A DNA stretch of 64,000 bases from Phlebopus portentosus (GCA_037892935.1 JAYXKI010000014.1:1220001-1284000); one strand, 5' to 3'. Counted from the first letter of the stretch, positions 34,659 through 49,426 are shown. Made by a program: numbers and translations. Notes: a model not told the origin generated them from the letters alone.

Positions 34659-35225
34659 CTCTTACTTGACACAAATTACACGTAGATCAAGTCTGCGAGG
34701 GTAGCTTTTTATAAGATAGACATGACATACCTTGCGCTAACCAGCGGAGTATATGGATATTCGGGCCCTTTTCGTTTGGTACAAACGACTTTGCTTTGTA
34801 GGAAGCATTTCTGAGGCCAAAAGCGATTTTGTAGTTACGAGAAAAGCGCCTTGACGCGTATAGTTGTCTCAAATTCAAGCGAACGTGCGGCATAGGACAG
34901 GGTACCGAGTGGAAGCAGAATGAAACGAGGTTGAACCGTGCCATGCACGTGATGGTGCAAACTTGAACGCGTTAAATTTCACGTTCCGATTGAATTCACC
35001 GTTGCACGGTAACAATGTGACTACGGACACGTCTCTTTCGAGATTAATCTTACGCAGAGTCTCGAGAATGGACTTAAACCGCATGTCATAGGACGAATTC
35101 GAGCCCATATCGAAGAAAAATATCGAAGTTCGAGTCCATTTTTTATTAGTATCATGAACCTATTGCATAACTTTCGAGAAACACATATATACAATATCAT
35201 ACTCAAGATCCTTTTCTCTATGCAA
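34659..35225. other. Intergenic between polymerase 5' end and AKR1, copy B
   Basis: Same non-coding stretch as 555-1121, with a handful of single-base differences (for example gcgattttg for gtgattttg, ggacacgtc for ggatacgtc). Confidence 0.45.
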
Positions 35226-36413
35226 TTACCATCCCATTTGTTGGTATGTCTATCCGAACACGGATTCGTGCTTGTTGCGAACCTTTGGCCCTTCTAGTGA
35301 AAGGTAATACACATCCTTATGCAGAGTGTTAATCGATTCAATTTCTTCCTTCAAAAGGGTTGGAAGCTCCTGAATAGCAGGGGCCTGTTTTAAGCTTTTT
35401 GTTATTCAATTTGACTGACAATTAAGAACGTACGAAAAGATTTGCCCTCTGTCTCGCCTCATTCGCGCTCTTGGGAATTGCAACTGTTCCTTTCGAAGCG
35501 TGCCACGCCAAGCTGATTTGCGCAGGTGAGACCCTATATCTCTCAGCGAGCTTGACGATAGTTGGATCATTTGCTACGAATGAATAACCAGTAGGAGAAT
35601 ACGTGGCGAGAATAATTCATTTCTCCCTACAGAACTCTAGGAGCTCTGCCTGGGCCTGATGGGGATGCATTTCGACTTGATTGACTGCTGGAATAATTTG
35701 GCCGTCTCCAAAAGCTTCTTCAGACTAGAGTCATGAATACGTCAGATTCCATCAAGGAAAAGAATTAGGAGTCCGAGACACACGCACTTCTTGACACTGA
35801 AATTAGCAACTCCAATCGCTTTGACCTTCCCAGACTCATACACCTTCTCCATTTCTGCCCATGTCTGGCTGATATGTATCTTATCATTCACAATGTAATC
35901 GCCCTGGTTAGGTTCTCCATTCTGTCCGGGATAGTGTGGAAGGGGATTATCCTTAATATTAGCTACGGCTTGAGGCCAATGAATTAACCACTATCAGTTA
36001 TAAAAGGTGATATAAATGCAGTCAAGACATGGAAACACCTGAGAAGGAAACGTTGCTCTGGTGAAGGCTGTAATCGTCGTAACAATATTAGATGTAGACT
36101 TGTTCCGGGTCAAACTGGCATATAGAAGCTTCGTCGTCACGAATATCTCTTCCCTCGGTATCCCGGAATCTCTCACAGCTTTCCCAACAATGCCTTTCGT
36201 TCCGTAGAAACAAGGTGCCGGTAGCCAAGCTTAAGGGCAGAAAGGATCCAAGGACGAGCAGCCTCGTGCTCTTCAATCGTAACACCTGACGCACAACCCA
36301 GACCTGTCGAAGAATAATGAGCATTCAAGGGGAGAATCATCGAAGGACGTACCTATTGTAGGCATTTTCCCGCCATTGTTGAGAGTAACGTAAAGCTGAG
36401 GAGAAGCAGACAT
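35226..36413 (-). pseudogene. AKR1 pseudogene, copy B
   Basis: Counterpart of 1122-2311 with the same three inactivating lesions: a 10-bp deletion after YRHL, TGA in place of Gly after REK, and TAG in place of the Trp in the last exon. Scattered differences from copy A occur (GLGC here, GLDC in A). The shared lesions date the loss to before the two copies separated. Confidence 0.92.
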
Positions 36414-36871
36414 TATGCAGATGTTCTTAGCTGAAGACAAAGGTTTAGAAAAAGGAGGTTTTGGGACAGAATCATTAACTTGATTTGCACTTTTAATCCA
36501 GCTAGACCAGCATGATGCAGTAAGCATCCTCCACAATAGTCTGTAATCCGGAGGATTCGTTGTTCAGACTATCATGAGTTCTTGGCACCCAAGTCAGCAA
36601 GTTCGGTCTGGAAACGATGTCTCGGTGTAAGTCTATAGTTGCATCATGATATAATACTGGCGTAAGCTGGCGGGATGACAAACAGGTAGCGGTGAAAGAG
36701 CTGCCCGAGGCCGAATTAATCCTCGTTGATCGGCAGAGAATAGGATAGATATGCTTTGGGTTTTAACCGCGTCATACTTGCGAGGTCAGATATCTTGTTT
36801 TTCTGTGAGGGGGATCTGAGGATCGGATGGAAATGCAACGCATTGATCTATTGCATTCTCGCACTTGTCAG

Positions 36872-37442
36872 CCAGGGACAGCTGAAGGCCTCAAATCAAA
36901 TAATTCTTGCCAGGGACACCAAGCTCACCGAGCATATGAGAAGCTTCAGGTCTTGTAAGGATTGACAACTAGAGGGCCCGAGCTTTACTGGTCTGTTGAA
37001 TCTCATTACTCGACCATTGCCCGGAGTTTGTCTGGGCTCTCATTACCATTTGCCTTATTGCATGAGGTCAGCAAAAAGACAAACCTCGGAATCCTCATTC
37101 AGGGTAATAAGTCCTACATAGGTACTTTGGACTTTAGATTCAGTACGAAGGCATGTAGTACCCCATAGAATGGACATGACACACCTTGCGCTAACCAATG
37201 GAAGATACGGATATTCATTCCTTTTCATCCAATGCAAACTCCTTTGTGTTGTAAGAGGCACTTCAATTTTCTATGGCTGACAGAGCTCCCGTGTTCATGA
37301 GAAAGACACTCTCTAAGTGCGTATTTTCCTCGGAGTCAAGCGAAGGTCCAGCATAGATAGGGAAGAATGAAAAGAGGCTGAATCGCGCCGTACACGTAAA
37401 TGAACAAAACTTCCAACTCCGACTCAACTCACCTAAGCATGC
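36872..37442 (-). pseudogene. Decayed polymerase 5' fragment, copy B
   Basis: Counterpart of 2770-3340, preserving the same homology blocks to the real polymerase gene (ggacaccaagctcacc, gctttactggtctg, cctcggaatcctcattcag, gacatgacacaccttgcgct). No open frame. The stretch 36414-36871 before it is non-coding AKR1 upstream sequence. Confidence 0.72.
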
Positions 37443-37668
37443 AGTAAGAATATCAACTGTGAATGCATGCCTTCAGTATCAACTTTTATGCATAGGTCAA
37501 GAAGAGGGCCATAGTTCATGTCGTGAAAACTGTGAAGATAGAATGGAATTTGAGTAACATATTGAAGCAGAGTGTTTTAAATTGGATTCAGTTCCGTTTC
37601 ATCTTGAAACTACCGCACAACTTTCAAGAAACACAAATTTGTAGGTCATTACCGTCATTTTTATTCGC

Positions 37669-38945
37669 TTACCATCCCATTTGTTCGTATGTCCATCCGA
37701 GTGCTAATTTGAGTCCGTCGCGTTCCGTAGGCTCCGGGGTTTTGCAGTAACGGGCATTCTTGTGCAGAGTGTTGATTAAGTCGACATCTTCCTTTGGGAG
37801 TGTTGGAAGTTCCTGAAAGAGTTAGCGAGCACGTCAGCTCCGTCTGAACTAACCTGACTGAAGGCCAAAGACGAACGAGAAGATTTGCCCTCTGTCTTGC
37901 GTTGTTTGTGCTCTTAGGAATCGCAACTGTTCCTCTCGCAACGTGCCACGCCAAGCTGATTTGTGCAGGTGAGACCCTATATCTCTCGGCGAGCTTTACG
38001 ATAGTCGGATCATTCGCTATGAATGAATAACCAGTAGGAGAATACGCGGCGAGAATAATTCCTTTCTCCCTACAGAACTCTAGGAGCTCTGACTGAGCTT
38101 GATGGGGATGCATTTCGACTTGATCGACTGCAGGGATGATTCTGGCTGTCTCCAGAAGCTTCTTCAGACTAGAGTCACGAATACGTCAGATTCCATCAAG
38201 GAAAATAACACAGAGTCCGAGACGCACTTCTTGACACTGAAATTACTGACTCCAATTGCCTTCACCTTCCCAGACTCATACACCTTCTCCATTTCCGCCC
38301 ATGTCTGGTTAAAAGTTATCTTATTATTCAAAATATGGTCTCCCTGGTCAGGTTCGCTATTTGGTCCGGGATAGCGCGGAAAGGGATTATCCTTAACATA
38401 TGCCATTGCTTGAGGCCAATGCATTAACCACTATCAATTAAAAGGAGGCATATAGATTCCAGTCAAGTCATGAAGTACCTGAAGAGATTCTTCTCTAGAC
38501 TTACGAGGTCAAAATAGTCAAATCCGGCATTTTTAAGCGACACTTCTATGGACTCGGAAACATTGTTCTGGTGGAGGCTGCAATCGTCGTAACGATGTTA
38601 GATAAGGAGTCATGGGGATCTGTGTAGAGTTAAATTGATACCTACGGAAGCTTTGTCGTCACGAATATCTCTTCCCTCGGTATTCCAGATTCTCTCACAG
38701 CTTTCCCAACAACACCCTCCGTTCCGTAGACACTCGCAGTATCAAGGTGCCGATAGCCAATCCTAAGAGCGGATATGATCCATGGACGAGCAGCTTCGTG
38801 CTCTTCATCCGTAAATCCTGCTCCACAACCGAGACCTTCCGCAGCATAAATAGCGTTCAAGAAAACTGTCAACAAAGAACGCACCTATTGCAGGCATTTT
38901 CAAGCCATTGTTTAGAGTAACATAATGCTGAGGAGGAGCAGACAT
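37669..38945 (-). CDS. AKR2: NADPH-dependent aldo/keto reductase, copy B
   Basis: Counterpart of 3567-4843, open throughout and with the full tetrad: DTASVYGTE (Asp, Tyr), TTKLP (Lys), LMHWPQ (His), plus [10 protein letters not shown]. Protein differences from copy A are few (GPNSEP for GPNGEP, SALRIGY for SALKIGY, YCKTPEP for YCKNPEP). It is likely functional and redundant with copy A. Confidence 0.9.
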
Positions 38946-39328
38946 TGTCTCGATACTCAAGTGAAGATGAAGCCCACGAAATAGCTACCCTTCAAAGCAC
39001 ATATGCGCTCTTATATCCATGTGCACCAGCGTGATGCAGTAGGCAAGGGCGAGGCGAGCTTGGCCAAAGATGATATCCGTAGCTAGTTGTTCCATGACGT
39101 AATCCTGGTTGCACAAACCAGTCAGGATGACAAACTAAGCGAAATTTACCCTCTCATTACATAATCAGCAGGAAGCAGGATTTTGTTTTCTGCATCGACT
39201 GTGTCATAACTGTGAGGTCAAATTCTTCTCTGAGCGGGAATAGAAGTATCAGTAAAGCGCACTGAATTTCTCCTGTCCGCAGGGCACAGGTGGAAGCCGC
39301 TGATCTAGGAGGAAAGCAGAAATACGAG

Positions 39329-39716
39329 GCACTTCAGGTCCCGTAAGAGGATAGTCATTGCTGATCCCTCTACGGACCTAATACCTGGTTTTCGGAAGCT
39401 GGCTTTGAGAAAAATGCGCTGCGCCATTACTACTTGTGAGTTAAGTCAGCAAAGGCAACGCCTCTTCATGACACGGTAACTACTCGTACCCTTCTCGGAT
39501 ATCACATACATTGTATTATGAAAGGCATTCCGATAGCAGATAGAAGCTTCATGGTCATGAGTAAAGAAATTCGGAGTGCGTAGTTTTCCAGACTCAGGCG
39601 GAAAGAACAGGGATGGTAGATAGAGGGGAACACGATGACGATAAATGTCGGGCACGTGATGATGTAAACGGTGAAGCGCTCGACGCAATTCAGCGGCTAC
39701 GATCAGAGGAATCCAT
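39329..39716 (-). pseudogene. Second polymerase relic, copy B
   Basis: Counterpart of 5240-5760, shortened by absence of the 133-bp segment; the junction reads cctcttcatgacacggtaac. No open frame. 38946-39328 before it is AKR2 upstream non-coding sequence. Confidence 0.55.
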
Positions 39717-39759
39717 TCATTATTCGTCTTCATATTATCACTCCCGACACATTCTCTGA

Positions 39760-40573
39760 TCACCAACCCAATTGATCATACGTCCATCCAAAAACCAACC
39801 TCTCGCCGTTTCTTTCTGTAGGCTCCGGGTACCAGCAATAACGCTCATTTTTATGCAGAGTATTGATGAGTTCAACCTCTTCATCAGACAGCGTTGGAAG
39901 CTCCTTATCAATGGAAGTCATCTTAGCTCAGAAATTTACACTCTATGGAGACTTCAAACCTACCAGAAGATTTGCTCGTTGCCTTGCTTCGTTTGTACTT
40001 TGAGGAATTGCGGATGTCCCTCTCGCGAGGTGCCACGCCAGACTTATCTGTGCATGAGCCACTGTATTGAGTCACGTTTCCATTAGTACTGCGTTTAGTG
40101 TTAAAGAATTATCTATAGCTTACCAAGTCAAAGTACTCAAACCCGGAATTTTTGAGCGATCTTTCAATAGATGCATCAACCATTCTATGTTGGTAAATGC
40201 TGCATACACATTGCGAAGATGAATACAGAAGACAACGGAACTCTGAAGCGGAACATACGGAAGTTTGGTCGTGACGAAAACTTCTTCCCTCGGAATCCCA
40301 GACTCCTTCAAAGCCTTCCCAAGTGCATATTCGGTTCCGTAGTCAAGTGCAGTGTCGAAATGGCGATATCCAACCTTAAGTGCCGAAGTAATCCACGGAA
40401 GTACTGCCTCGTTCTCTTCCTCTGAAAGACCGCCTAAACGACCTCCCCAACAGCCCAAGCCTATAAAAATGCGTAATTAACTCAAAGGTATAGATCAAAC
40501 AAGCAAACAGCTCGCCAATAGCAGGCATCTTAGCACCAGTGTTGAGCACAATGTGCGGCGAAGGGTTCGCCAT
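39760..40573 (-). pseudogene. AKR3 destroyed by a 453-bp internal deletion, copy B
   Basis: The 5' exons ([20 protein letters not shown] to EYFDL) and the 3' end (…YDQLGW) remain. The sequence matching 6099-6551 of copy A is gone. The breakpoints share TGCA (tctgTGCAgg and aaTGCAtgag), leaving one TGCA at about 40051-40054. Read through, the fourth exon gives WLMHR and then TAA at once. This removes the signature, cofactor and C-terminal regions. Because all other AKR paralogs contain the region, it is a deletion in B and not an insertion in A. Confidence 0.93.
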
Positions 40574-40971
40574 TGTTGAACGCTGCCCCGTCCAGAATTA
40601 GGGGGGAGGGGGTAGGTATAATGAAGGGCCCCGCCTATGACGGCATTTCGAGTTTCCTCCATGCATAAGAACCGCTGTTCCTCGCATGGAAGGTCTATTA
40701 CTGGATCGAGTCAGCTGAGTTACGTGGGTACCACACCGTCTCGAGCTAAACGGTTGCTTATATGATAAAAAGCGTTGCAATCCTTATACGCAGAACATGG
40801 CCCAGCGCAGCGGAAACCATTGATAAGTGGTCATTCAAGGCCCACACCAAGTGTCGTTTACAAATCTTTCTTTCTTTCTGGAACCTATCGCACGTATGCC
40901 TGAGATCACCTACGTAATTGTAGAGCAAACTAATTCCTTTCTTGTTCCGTCACAGTGCGAATCTCCCCCAG
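40574..40971. other. Spacer between AKR3 and AKR4, copy B
   Basis: Non-coding counterpart of 7071-7474. One arm of the tccatgca/tgcatgga inverted repeat is altered (cgcatgga). Near 40802 a gcgcagcgg duplication and a nearby loss (agctaaggg missing) distinguish it from A. Confidence 0.4.
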
Positions 40972-42286
<1,315 letters not shown>

Positions 42287-42774
42287 CGTCTATCAGATAC
42301 TCAGCTGAAGATGATGAAGCTTGAGAAGAAGCAAGTGTTCGCGGGACTGGTCGTACTCATGACGGTCTCGCTTTTTATACCCAAGTACATCGGTAAGCAG
42401 CATCCTTCAGATCAGTTTAAATCTGGGATCCGGAATCAGTAGGCTCGATCCCTATTTCCGGGCCGCCATGCCAATTTCCCGTTTTTCCAGTTCTCAGGTC
42501 AGATGCCTCAGGTGGACCTTACAATAAGTGGCATAGAGTAAATTGAGTTGGTGGCTTGAATGGGCAGAAATGCCACTGACGTCATGAACGGGTTATTTAT
42601 AATACCTTATCATGAATTGAATCATCAAATCGCGCTATCCCGTGTCCAAGTCCAGACCACGAGCAGTCCGGTATTGCAGAAATGCTCAAGAAAAAAGTGT
42701 ATTGCAGCATAGAAATATACGAATAAATATAACACACCAAGAAAAAGAAGAACACGACAGAAGACAGAAGAAGC
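42287..42774. other. AKR4 upstream region and SNF5 3' flank, copy B
   Basis: Non-coding counterpart of 8790-9277. The tgacgtca palindrome and ttatttataatacc are conserved. Confidence 0.4.
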
Positions 42775-44737
42775 TCATCTTCGTCGTCTCGAGCTGAACT
42801 GAAACTTCGACGTCTCTCTTCGTAAACGTCTATTTCGCCTATTAGCAATACGGAAATCAGAGTGAAAGTAACACACATACCGACTCGCCCTCTCTCGTTC
42901 GATCTCCCTCCTTTCGACCTCTTCCGCAGTGAGCACCTCAAACCTCGTCGCATACTCCTCTGCATCATTCCAGTCCTTCCATACACTCTTTAGCGCACGC
43001 GGTCCTCTGCCTAGTCCGTCTCTCGGTGGCCGTCCCCAAGAACCAGGACCTAACCCTAATCCCGTCTTATCCTTCAGTTGACTCTTTTCACGTTTTTCCT
43101 TCTCAGTGACTGCACTTGTCTCGTCGCCATGCGCATGTGCATCTTTTGCGGTTGTCGTGTCTCCGCCAATGACGCCCCATTCTATCGCGTCTTTTTTGTG
43201 TTTCAGTATCTCCTCATGTAATGCATGTGCGATGAGCGGTAATGCTTCGCCTGTCAGACCGATGTCCGCGCAGAGTTGTCGTGCAAAGGCTTCAGGCGTG
43301 AGAGGAGAGAGCAAATCCCACTCGACGTGGTCCATCAGGTGGTATGTGGCGATTTGCACGTCAATCTGATTCGAAAGTAAGAACAAGTAGAACTTGGAAA
43401 GAAGAAAGACGAGCTTACACTGAGAATGACTCGACATTCCGGAACGTCCATCTCCATCGAATCTGGGTCAGCCTCTTCGTACCCATGCACACTTGACCCA
43501 AGATCCATCGTCGCCAGACCTTCATACTCCTCCAGTTGCGCACGAATTTGATTTGCGATCGTTTCGGACCAAGTAGCAGCGGGAAGGTCAAGATCCTGGC
43601 AGAATACGCGGGCGAAGGTCTCTGGTTTCACAAGGTTATCGTTGAGGTCCCACATGAAGCAGTCCCGAATACGATGTGTCTCCGTTTCGAACTCGACACG
43701 CACTGGTACGAGTGCGACTGCTTTTAGGGCTTGGTACTCTAGTGCTTCTTGGGAACTTTGTACGAAACAATCACCATCAGTAAGGCAGTCGCTCACCAAA
43801 CACTGCGTACGACTCACGGATATTCATGCCTCGTTGGCTCAGCCCTCTTTGGCTTAATGAACCTCGCGGGCGGCTCCATTCCCAAGTAACTCTGATCAAG
43901 CTCGACCTTCCCTTGCGCACCTACCCCAGACCCCGGCGCAGGGCTCCCACCCCTATAGGAGTGCTGATAAAACACACTCTGACCTGTCCTTGCCCGAGAG
44001 GCGCGTAAAGAGGTACGCAAGCCACCACTAGCGACGAAGTCCGAGTCCTCCGATTCCCGATCGCGTTCCCCCGCATCTGGTTCGACCGCTTCGTCCCCTG
44101 AATCGGGTTCAGCGTAGTTGATGATACCACCCCGACGTGTGCCAGTGCGACCTGTACCTAGGTTGCCGCTCGATGTAGATGCGAGAATGGGTTGCATGAG
44201 CAGTGTCGCGCCCGTTCGGAGACGCGACGGGTAGGATGTCGCTAACGCTTGTGGAGTGGTTGGAAGAGGAGATCGTGCAACGACTTGAGACGAAGGTGGT
44301 TGCAATGCAGTCGTAGCTGGCCGAGGCATAGCTGCTTGCTGCGTCTGTGCATAGTTAGGTACTGGCGTAGGTGTTGAAGGCGCTGGTGTCAACCGTGCCG
44401 CTGCGGACTTGCGTTGACGCGCTGATCCCGTTATTCTTGGTGTCGGCGTAGCAGGGGTTTGCCACTTTTTGGAGTCAAAAGGAGGAGCTGTATACTGCTT
44501 CGGCTCGAATAGACCAGCTAATTACACGAGATCAAGGAGTCAAGTCACTAACTAGCATCACGCGGATTATAAAAATATATACTCACTCCTAGATGTGCTG
44601 GAATACGGTGTCGTAGCAGCCGCAGCAGATGACAACGAGCTCACAGCAGCTCTCAATTGTGCATCGGTGAGACTAGACATCATCGTTGTGGAAGACAGCT
44701 GGAAGGAAGAGGCGCCAGGGAGACCAGACGGAGCCAT
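42775..44737 (-). CDS. SNF5: SNF5/SFH1-type chromatin-remodelling subunit, copy B
   Basis: Counterpart of 9278-11234 and intact. Both Snf5 repeats are identical in the regions compared (VPVRVEFETETHRIRDCFMW; HLMDHVEWDLLSPLTPEAF). Differences include one extra Gln codon (AQTQQAAMPRP against AQTQAAMPRP) and EKEKREK for EKDKREK. Length changes are in whole codons within the coding exons. An upstream in-frame ATG at 44770 is an alternative start. Confidence 0.92.
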
Positions 44738-45028
44738 CTCCGTATGTGGAAGGCGGCGATGTAAGCACAAAGATGGCGGCGACGCGCTCGGACGCGTCGA
44801 TTTGGTAAAAGTTGCTCAGTAGGCGACTTCAAGAACAATAAAATCTGAATTCTATCGTGAGCTGACTCGCGCACTGGCGATGGCGCTTTAGGCAGTGTGT
44901 GTACGAGGTAATTGTGCAAACTCGTCAAGTCAGGCGTGACTGAATCAAGCGTGACAGGAACGAGTGACGACTTGTCTCCGTCACATATCGCGTCTCGTTC
45001 AGTCCGACTCTAGTCAGAACCACCTTCA
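44738..45028. promoter_or_regulatory. Shared divergent promoter, copy B
   Basis: Same 291-bp head-to-head spacer as 11235-11525, between SNF5 and the adaptin-binding gene, with only a few base changes. Confidence 0.5.
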
Positions 45029-46451
45029 ATGGACGCAGGATCATCTTCTCCGGCTTCATGCCGAATTGTCGTCGTCTCCTCATCACTTGAGACTTCCCGG
45101 GAGATAGCACATCGTATGCAACTCGCATCAATTTTTTAAAGATGAGAACGAGTTGATATTTATACTAGGCATCAAGGCACTTTCTGGCGATAATACGTCT
45201 GAATCTCCAAGTTCCTCCGAAGTAATACATTGGACGATCAAAAACAAGTACTACACTGCTCCCGTGCATTTTCATCCTATTCACCTGGAAGGCTTGGAGT
45301 TCATCGAGTTGGATGATGTTCCTGCTGTTATATATGCATGGAAGGAAAATGAGGTGCAACAATTCCTTATAGAGCATTACTAACTAATAAATGTCGATTT
45401 TAGCCATACAGAGCACATATGAAGCAACTCGTTGAACAGACCTCTTCGTATAATCCAGAGGTCTCTCTGGCAATTAGTATGGCGCCGACCACCGATGAAG
45501 AGCTGGAAGACTTCTTCTTTGAACATGGTTTCGAATATGTTGAAGGCCATACGGAAGTCGAAGCAGATCGGCTTGACCCCTCAGGTCCGCCATGTCACTT
45601 ATCTCAATATGGGCTCGCGTTCATTTACAATAGCTACACCTGGAATACGCCGTGCTGTCGATGCATTGAGCACCATAATGTGGCCAAGTATGATTCGGAC
45701 GGACCAAAAGACATCTATACTTACGTCGCAATCGTCAAATTCCGTGGCAACGGAAGGAGAGGACGAGATTGATCTGGACTATAGGACACTCATGAATGAC
45801 GCTGGCGATAACGGAAGATCAAATATTCAACACGAATTGGAAATGCTTGAGAAATGGCTTGAGAATGATGATGATGAAGATTACGAGAATCCCGATGATA
45901 AGAATGGCGGCTATACTTCATTGGACTCGCACGAACAAAGTTTTTCGAATGATCCTTGGACTACAACGACACCAGGTGCACCAACGAATGTTGAAGGATT
46001 CGACGATGACTTTACAGAATTTATCTCTGCGCCAAGCATTTCTTCGCGGACAGAGTCTAAACTGGACGATGACTCTGATTCGGACCTGCCTAGCCATGCA
46101 GACATCCAGACGGCGTCTGCGCGAATATTCGGGCCGACCACGAGTTCCCACTCTACAGGTTTGGAACGCATTCAAAATCTGACAGGATCGCACTTATCAA
46201 TGCCTCATTCTGCCTCAGGGCCCGATTCTTCTCACAGCAAATCGGCGGGGAGCGAACCCGAATTGGACATGGACTCGCCTGCTTTCGATTTGACGCGTAT
46301 ACTAGGTACGCTGGAGACGATGAAAGATGAAATCTCGAGGATGCCTGACGTGCGGGAACGGCGACGGGCGGCTGCCAAGGCAGCATTAGGATTCGTGTAC
46401 GGACTGGAGGAGACGAACAGCGAATTGGACGCTGCCGCGCGCCTGGCATAA
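45029..46451 (+). CDS. Alpha/gamma-adaptin-binding p34 (AAGAB/Irc6-like) protein, intact, copy B
   Basis: Same gene as 11526-12817 but with the full C-terminus. It starts MDAGSSSPASCRIVVVSSSL, and the core carries WTIKNKYYTAPV, FFFEHGFEYVEG and DALSTIMWPSM. An acidic linker (ENDDDEDYENPDDK) and Ser-rich stretches follow. Then come GSHLSMPHSASGPDSSHSKS, FDLTRILGTLETMKDEI and the Arg/Ala-rich helix RERRRAAAKAALGFVYGLEE, ending AARLA-TAA at 46451. This is the only undamaged copy in the window. Confidence 0.88.
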
Positions 46452-47132
46452 GTAATTACTAGCGTCGGAAATTGGAATTAGTCTGTGTATGAACTAGTTT
46501 AGTGTGTGCGGACCGTGTAGGATAAATGTATTGGGGCGTGGATAGGTGGCGTCTCTGGGAGTGATACGAAGATATGAGGCGTGTTGTAAGTACTAGTACG
46601 TGTTGTGTACCACGGATAAAGAGAACAGCACTCCATCCGGATGAGGCCGGCCACCCAGCTGTATACTTCCGCTAGGTCATTCCTTTTCTGGGAATATGAT
46701 GTCGATCAATGATCGAGCGATCGGTCCGCGAATGAATAGGCTGTCGACCTGTCCAAAGCTAACAAGAAGTCAAAAGCACAAATCGAAATGCTTGCGTGAA
46801 GGTGTGTGTCAGAAGTAGAAATTGCGAGGACTGATTGAGGTGAAATGATGGAAGTCAACGTCAATGTAACCAAAAGAGGCGAATGCCGAGTGCTTGACAG
46901 GCGTGTGGATGCTGTCAATTGTCCGTGTGCCCGCGCGCTTGTCTCCCCTATTTCCACTTTTTAATTTATTAGTCTATGAGTCCTACTATAGCCTTTAAGT
47001 ATTTCTTTTCTTTTCCATCTCCGACGCTTCTTCCTCCTCCTCGCTGTGTTCCCTCTCCGTCCTCTCGTCGGCCCTGCGCCGCGTCTCTTTCGCTCTACTC
47101 CACCTTACCCGTCTGTCGCCTCGGGAGGGACC
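46452..47132. other. Spacer before the membrane-protein gene, copy B
   Basis: Counterpart of 12939-13612, non-coding, with the same pyrimidine-rich leader before the start codon and small indels (gtaattactag, ccaccc, ctatgagtcctactatag). Confidence 0.45.
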
Positions 47133-49426
47133 ATGCCCATGCCGGTTCTCGCGCATGATGTCTACACAAATCAGGCTGGTGAAGGACCCTATGTCATCTT
47201 TCCGACACACGCCCACCAGATCCTCAGCAATTGCACCCACATCTTCGGTCAGCACACCATTCTCCGCGTAGGTTATGCTCAAGGTTGAAGCAAGGCTCAC
47301 TTTCCGTTTGCAGGTGTTTCTATACTTGCGTTCTGTTTCGCGCGGAGGACGGAGAATGACAGGTTTACTTCCTGGCTATGGTGGTCGAACCTCACATGGG
47401 CGCGTCTCTTGATTATCCTCATATTCCTCGATTCGTGAGTTCCCGCTCGATGCATCGATCGAAGGACAGTTTCGCTAATGCCAGCACCCACTTTCGGAAC
47501 GTTACTGTCTGTCTCGCGCCCAGTTGGATCTTCCTTGCATTCTGTTCGTTCCTACTTGCTAATTTATTTAATTTCAAATTCCTGATCGCAATGTGATCTA
47601 TAGCTGGAATTGTTGTGAACGGTGTCGGACTTTCATACTCGACGCCAGTGTGTTCATTGGGAATATTTGGCTGCATATTCTTCTATGCTACGAGCAAGGT
47701 ACGTGCATTTTGTCAAAGTTCTTGCCGCGCGTACCCCGGCGCTTCTATTTTCTTTCCCGCGCTTCTGATGCTGATTTGTTTGATTTATCCTTTTATAGGC
47801 TCTCACTTATCTCTTTCTGGTCGAGCGGTAAGATTGCATTTATCAAATTACATCATCTCCGAGGTATTTGTCTAAACAAAGACAAACAAACAGCGTATGG
47901 GTAGTATGTTCAGCCGGAAAGTCCGTCACTCGTATGGAATCCCGCATTTACAGAGGTTGCGCCTTGGTCGTGTTTGGCTATACTGCCATCATCACCGACA
48001 TGATCATCGGACGGTACGCGCAAATACGGGATGATGGAGTCTGCATGATTGGTCTGCACAGCTTCGCGTATGTTGCTCATATCAAACTCTCTTCTGGTCT
48101 GTCCCTGATTGATTGCCTTTCTGACGGTTCCTTTTATGTCATGCGTTTTATTAGGACGATACCGCTGCTCGCTTATGACCTGTTTATCAACGTTGTGAGT
48201 TGGCTTCGCGACTCGTCTAAGGTCATGCACGCAGAATTAATCATCGTCGTGTTATATAGTTCCTCACATCAATGTTCCTTTGGTTCTTGTACCGCGAACA
48301 ATCAATAAGCGAGCGTCTGCGGCGCCTTGCACGTCGCACAGCCTTTGCGGCTGCGATCGCACTTACCATCTCATGCGTCAACATCCTCATACTTGCCTTG
48401 CTCGAAGGCAAACAGTTGGGATGGGTCTGCCTCAGTTCGTGTGCGGCGGACGTCACCGTCAATGCCCTTGTACTGTTCTGGGTCACTGGCGGAGCGTCAA
48501 GGGATCCTTACTGGCATGGCGCATTTGAGATCAAAGACGGAGCCGTTTTTGTAGACCCTCATGAATTACCACCGTTAAACTTCCCTGTCTCGTTCGTCGC
48601 GGATCCGGAGATGGGTCCGAAGACAATGGAAACAGGTCTGGTCACACAACAGCAGACCCAGATTCAAACTCAGACTCACACCCGTCTGCCGAGGAGCGTC
48701 AGTGCGCGTTTTGTCAGTCTTGGCGAGTCAATGCGCGAGAAGGAATTTTGTGAGGGTTCGAGTAAGGATGGACTCTCCGAGCATGAGCGGCAGCGCGAAG
48801 ACTTTAGAACGGATTTTAACTCGGACGACGATGAGGATGACAAGAGGTCCGCGGTGATGGAGGAAATAGAATGGGACATTACGGATTCGGCTTCGTCACA
48901 CAAGACACAATTCAGCCTAGAAGATAGAGATAGCGGCAAACGCTTAGAAGACGACGCTCCGCTGCAATCTTGGCGGCTTACACTCGACCTAGAACTACAG
49001 CGGCCTCCGCTACTTTCGCCTGATCATCCGGAGCCAGATTCGCCAGCGACACATGAGACAGCGGGAAGTAGGACACGGTTGACTTCAAAGAATCCATTGA
49101 CGCAACAGCTGCCTGCGCAACCCGGGCCTGCACAGAAACGGAGAAACGAGTTTAAAAAGCAGCGACGAAGACATTGGTCGGCCAGAGCACGAAGGGGTCC
49201 GAGTCAGTCGCGATCGCTACAGAGACCCGTATCTTCTCCAACAATCCCTCAACATCCTAACCATCCTCCTACTAGCGAAACGGACCCGTTACCTTCTTTG
49301 ACGTCGTCCGCTGTTCCTTATAGACCGAAGCGTCGGCGCGTGTTACGAAGTCACTCGGATTCTCTAATGTGTATGCGCGTCTCGGATCTGTCGATGTTCC
49401 CCGGAAGACCGAGGCTTTCGCAATGA
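47133..49426 (+). CDS. Polytopic (about seven-TM) membrane protein with long hydrophilic tail, copy B
   Basis: Counterpart of 13613-15898, open to the same C-terminus (FPGRPRLSQ-stop). Here two in-frame ATGs stand at the start (ATGCCCATGCCG at 47133 and 47139); copy A has only the second. The splice site before VWVVCSAGK is aacag here and aatag in A, both valid. Tail differences are substitutions only (LELQRPPLL for LELRRPSLL, QPGPAQ for EPGPAQ). Function not assigned. Confidence 0.75.
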
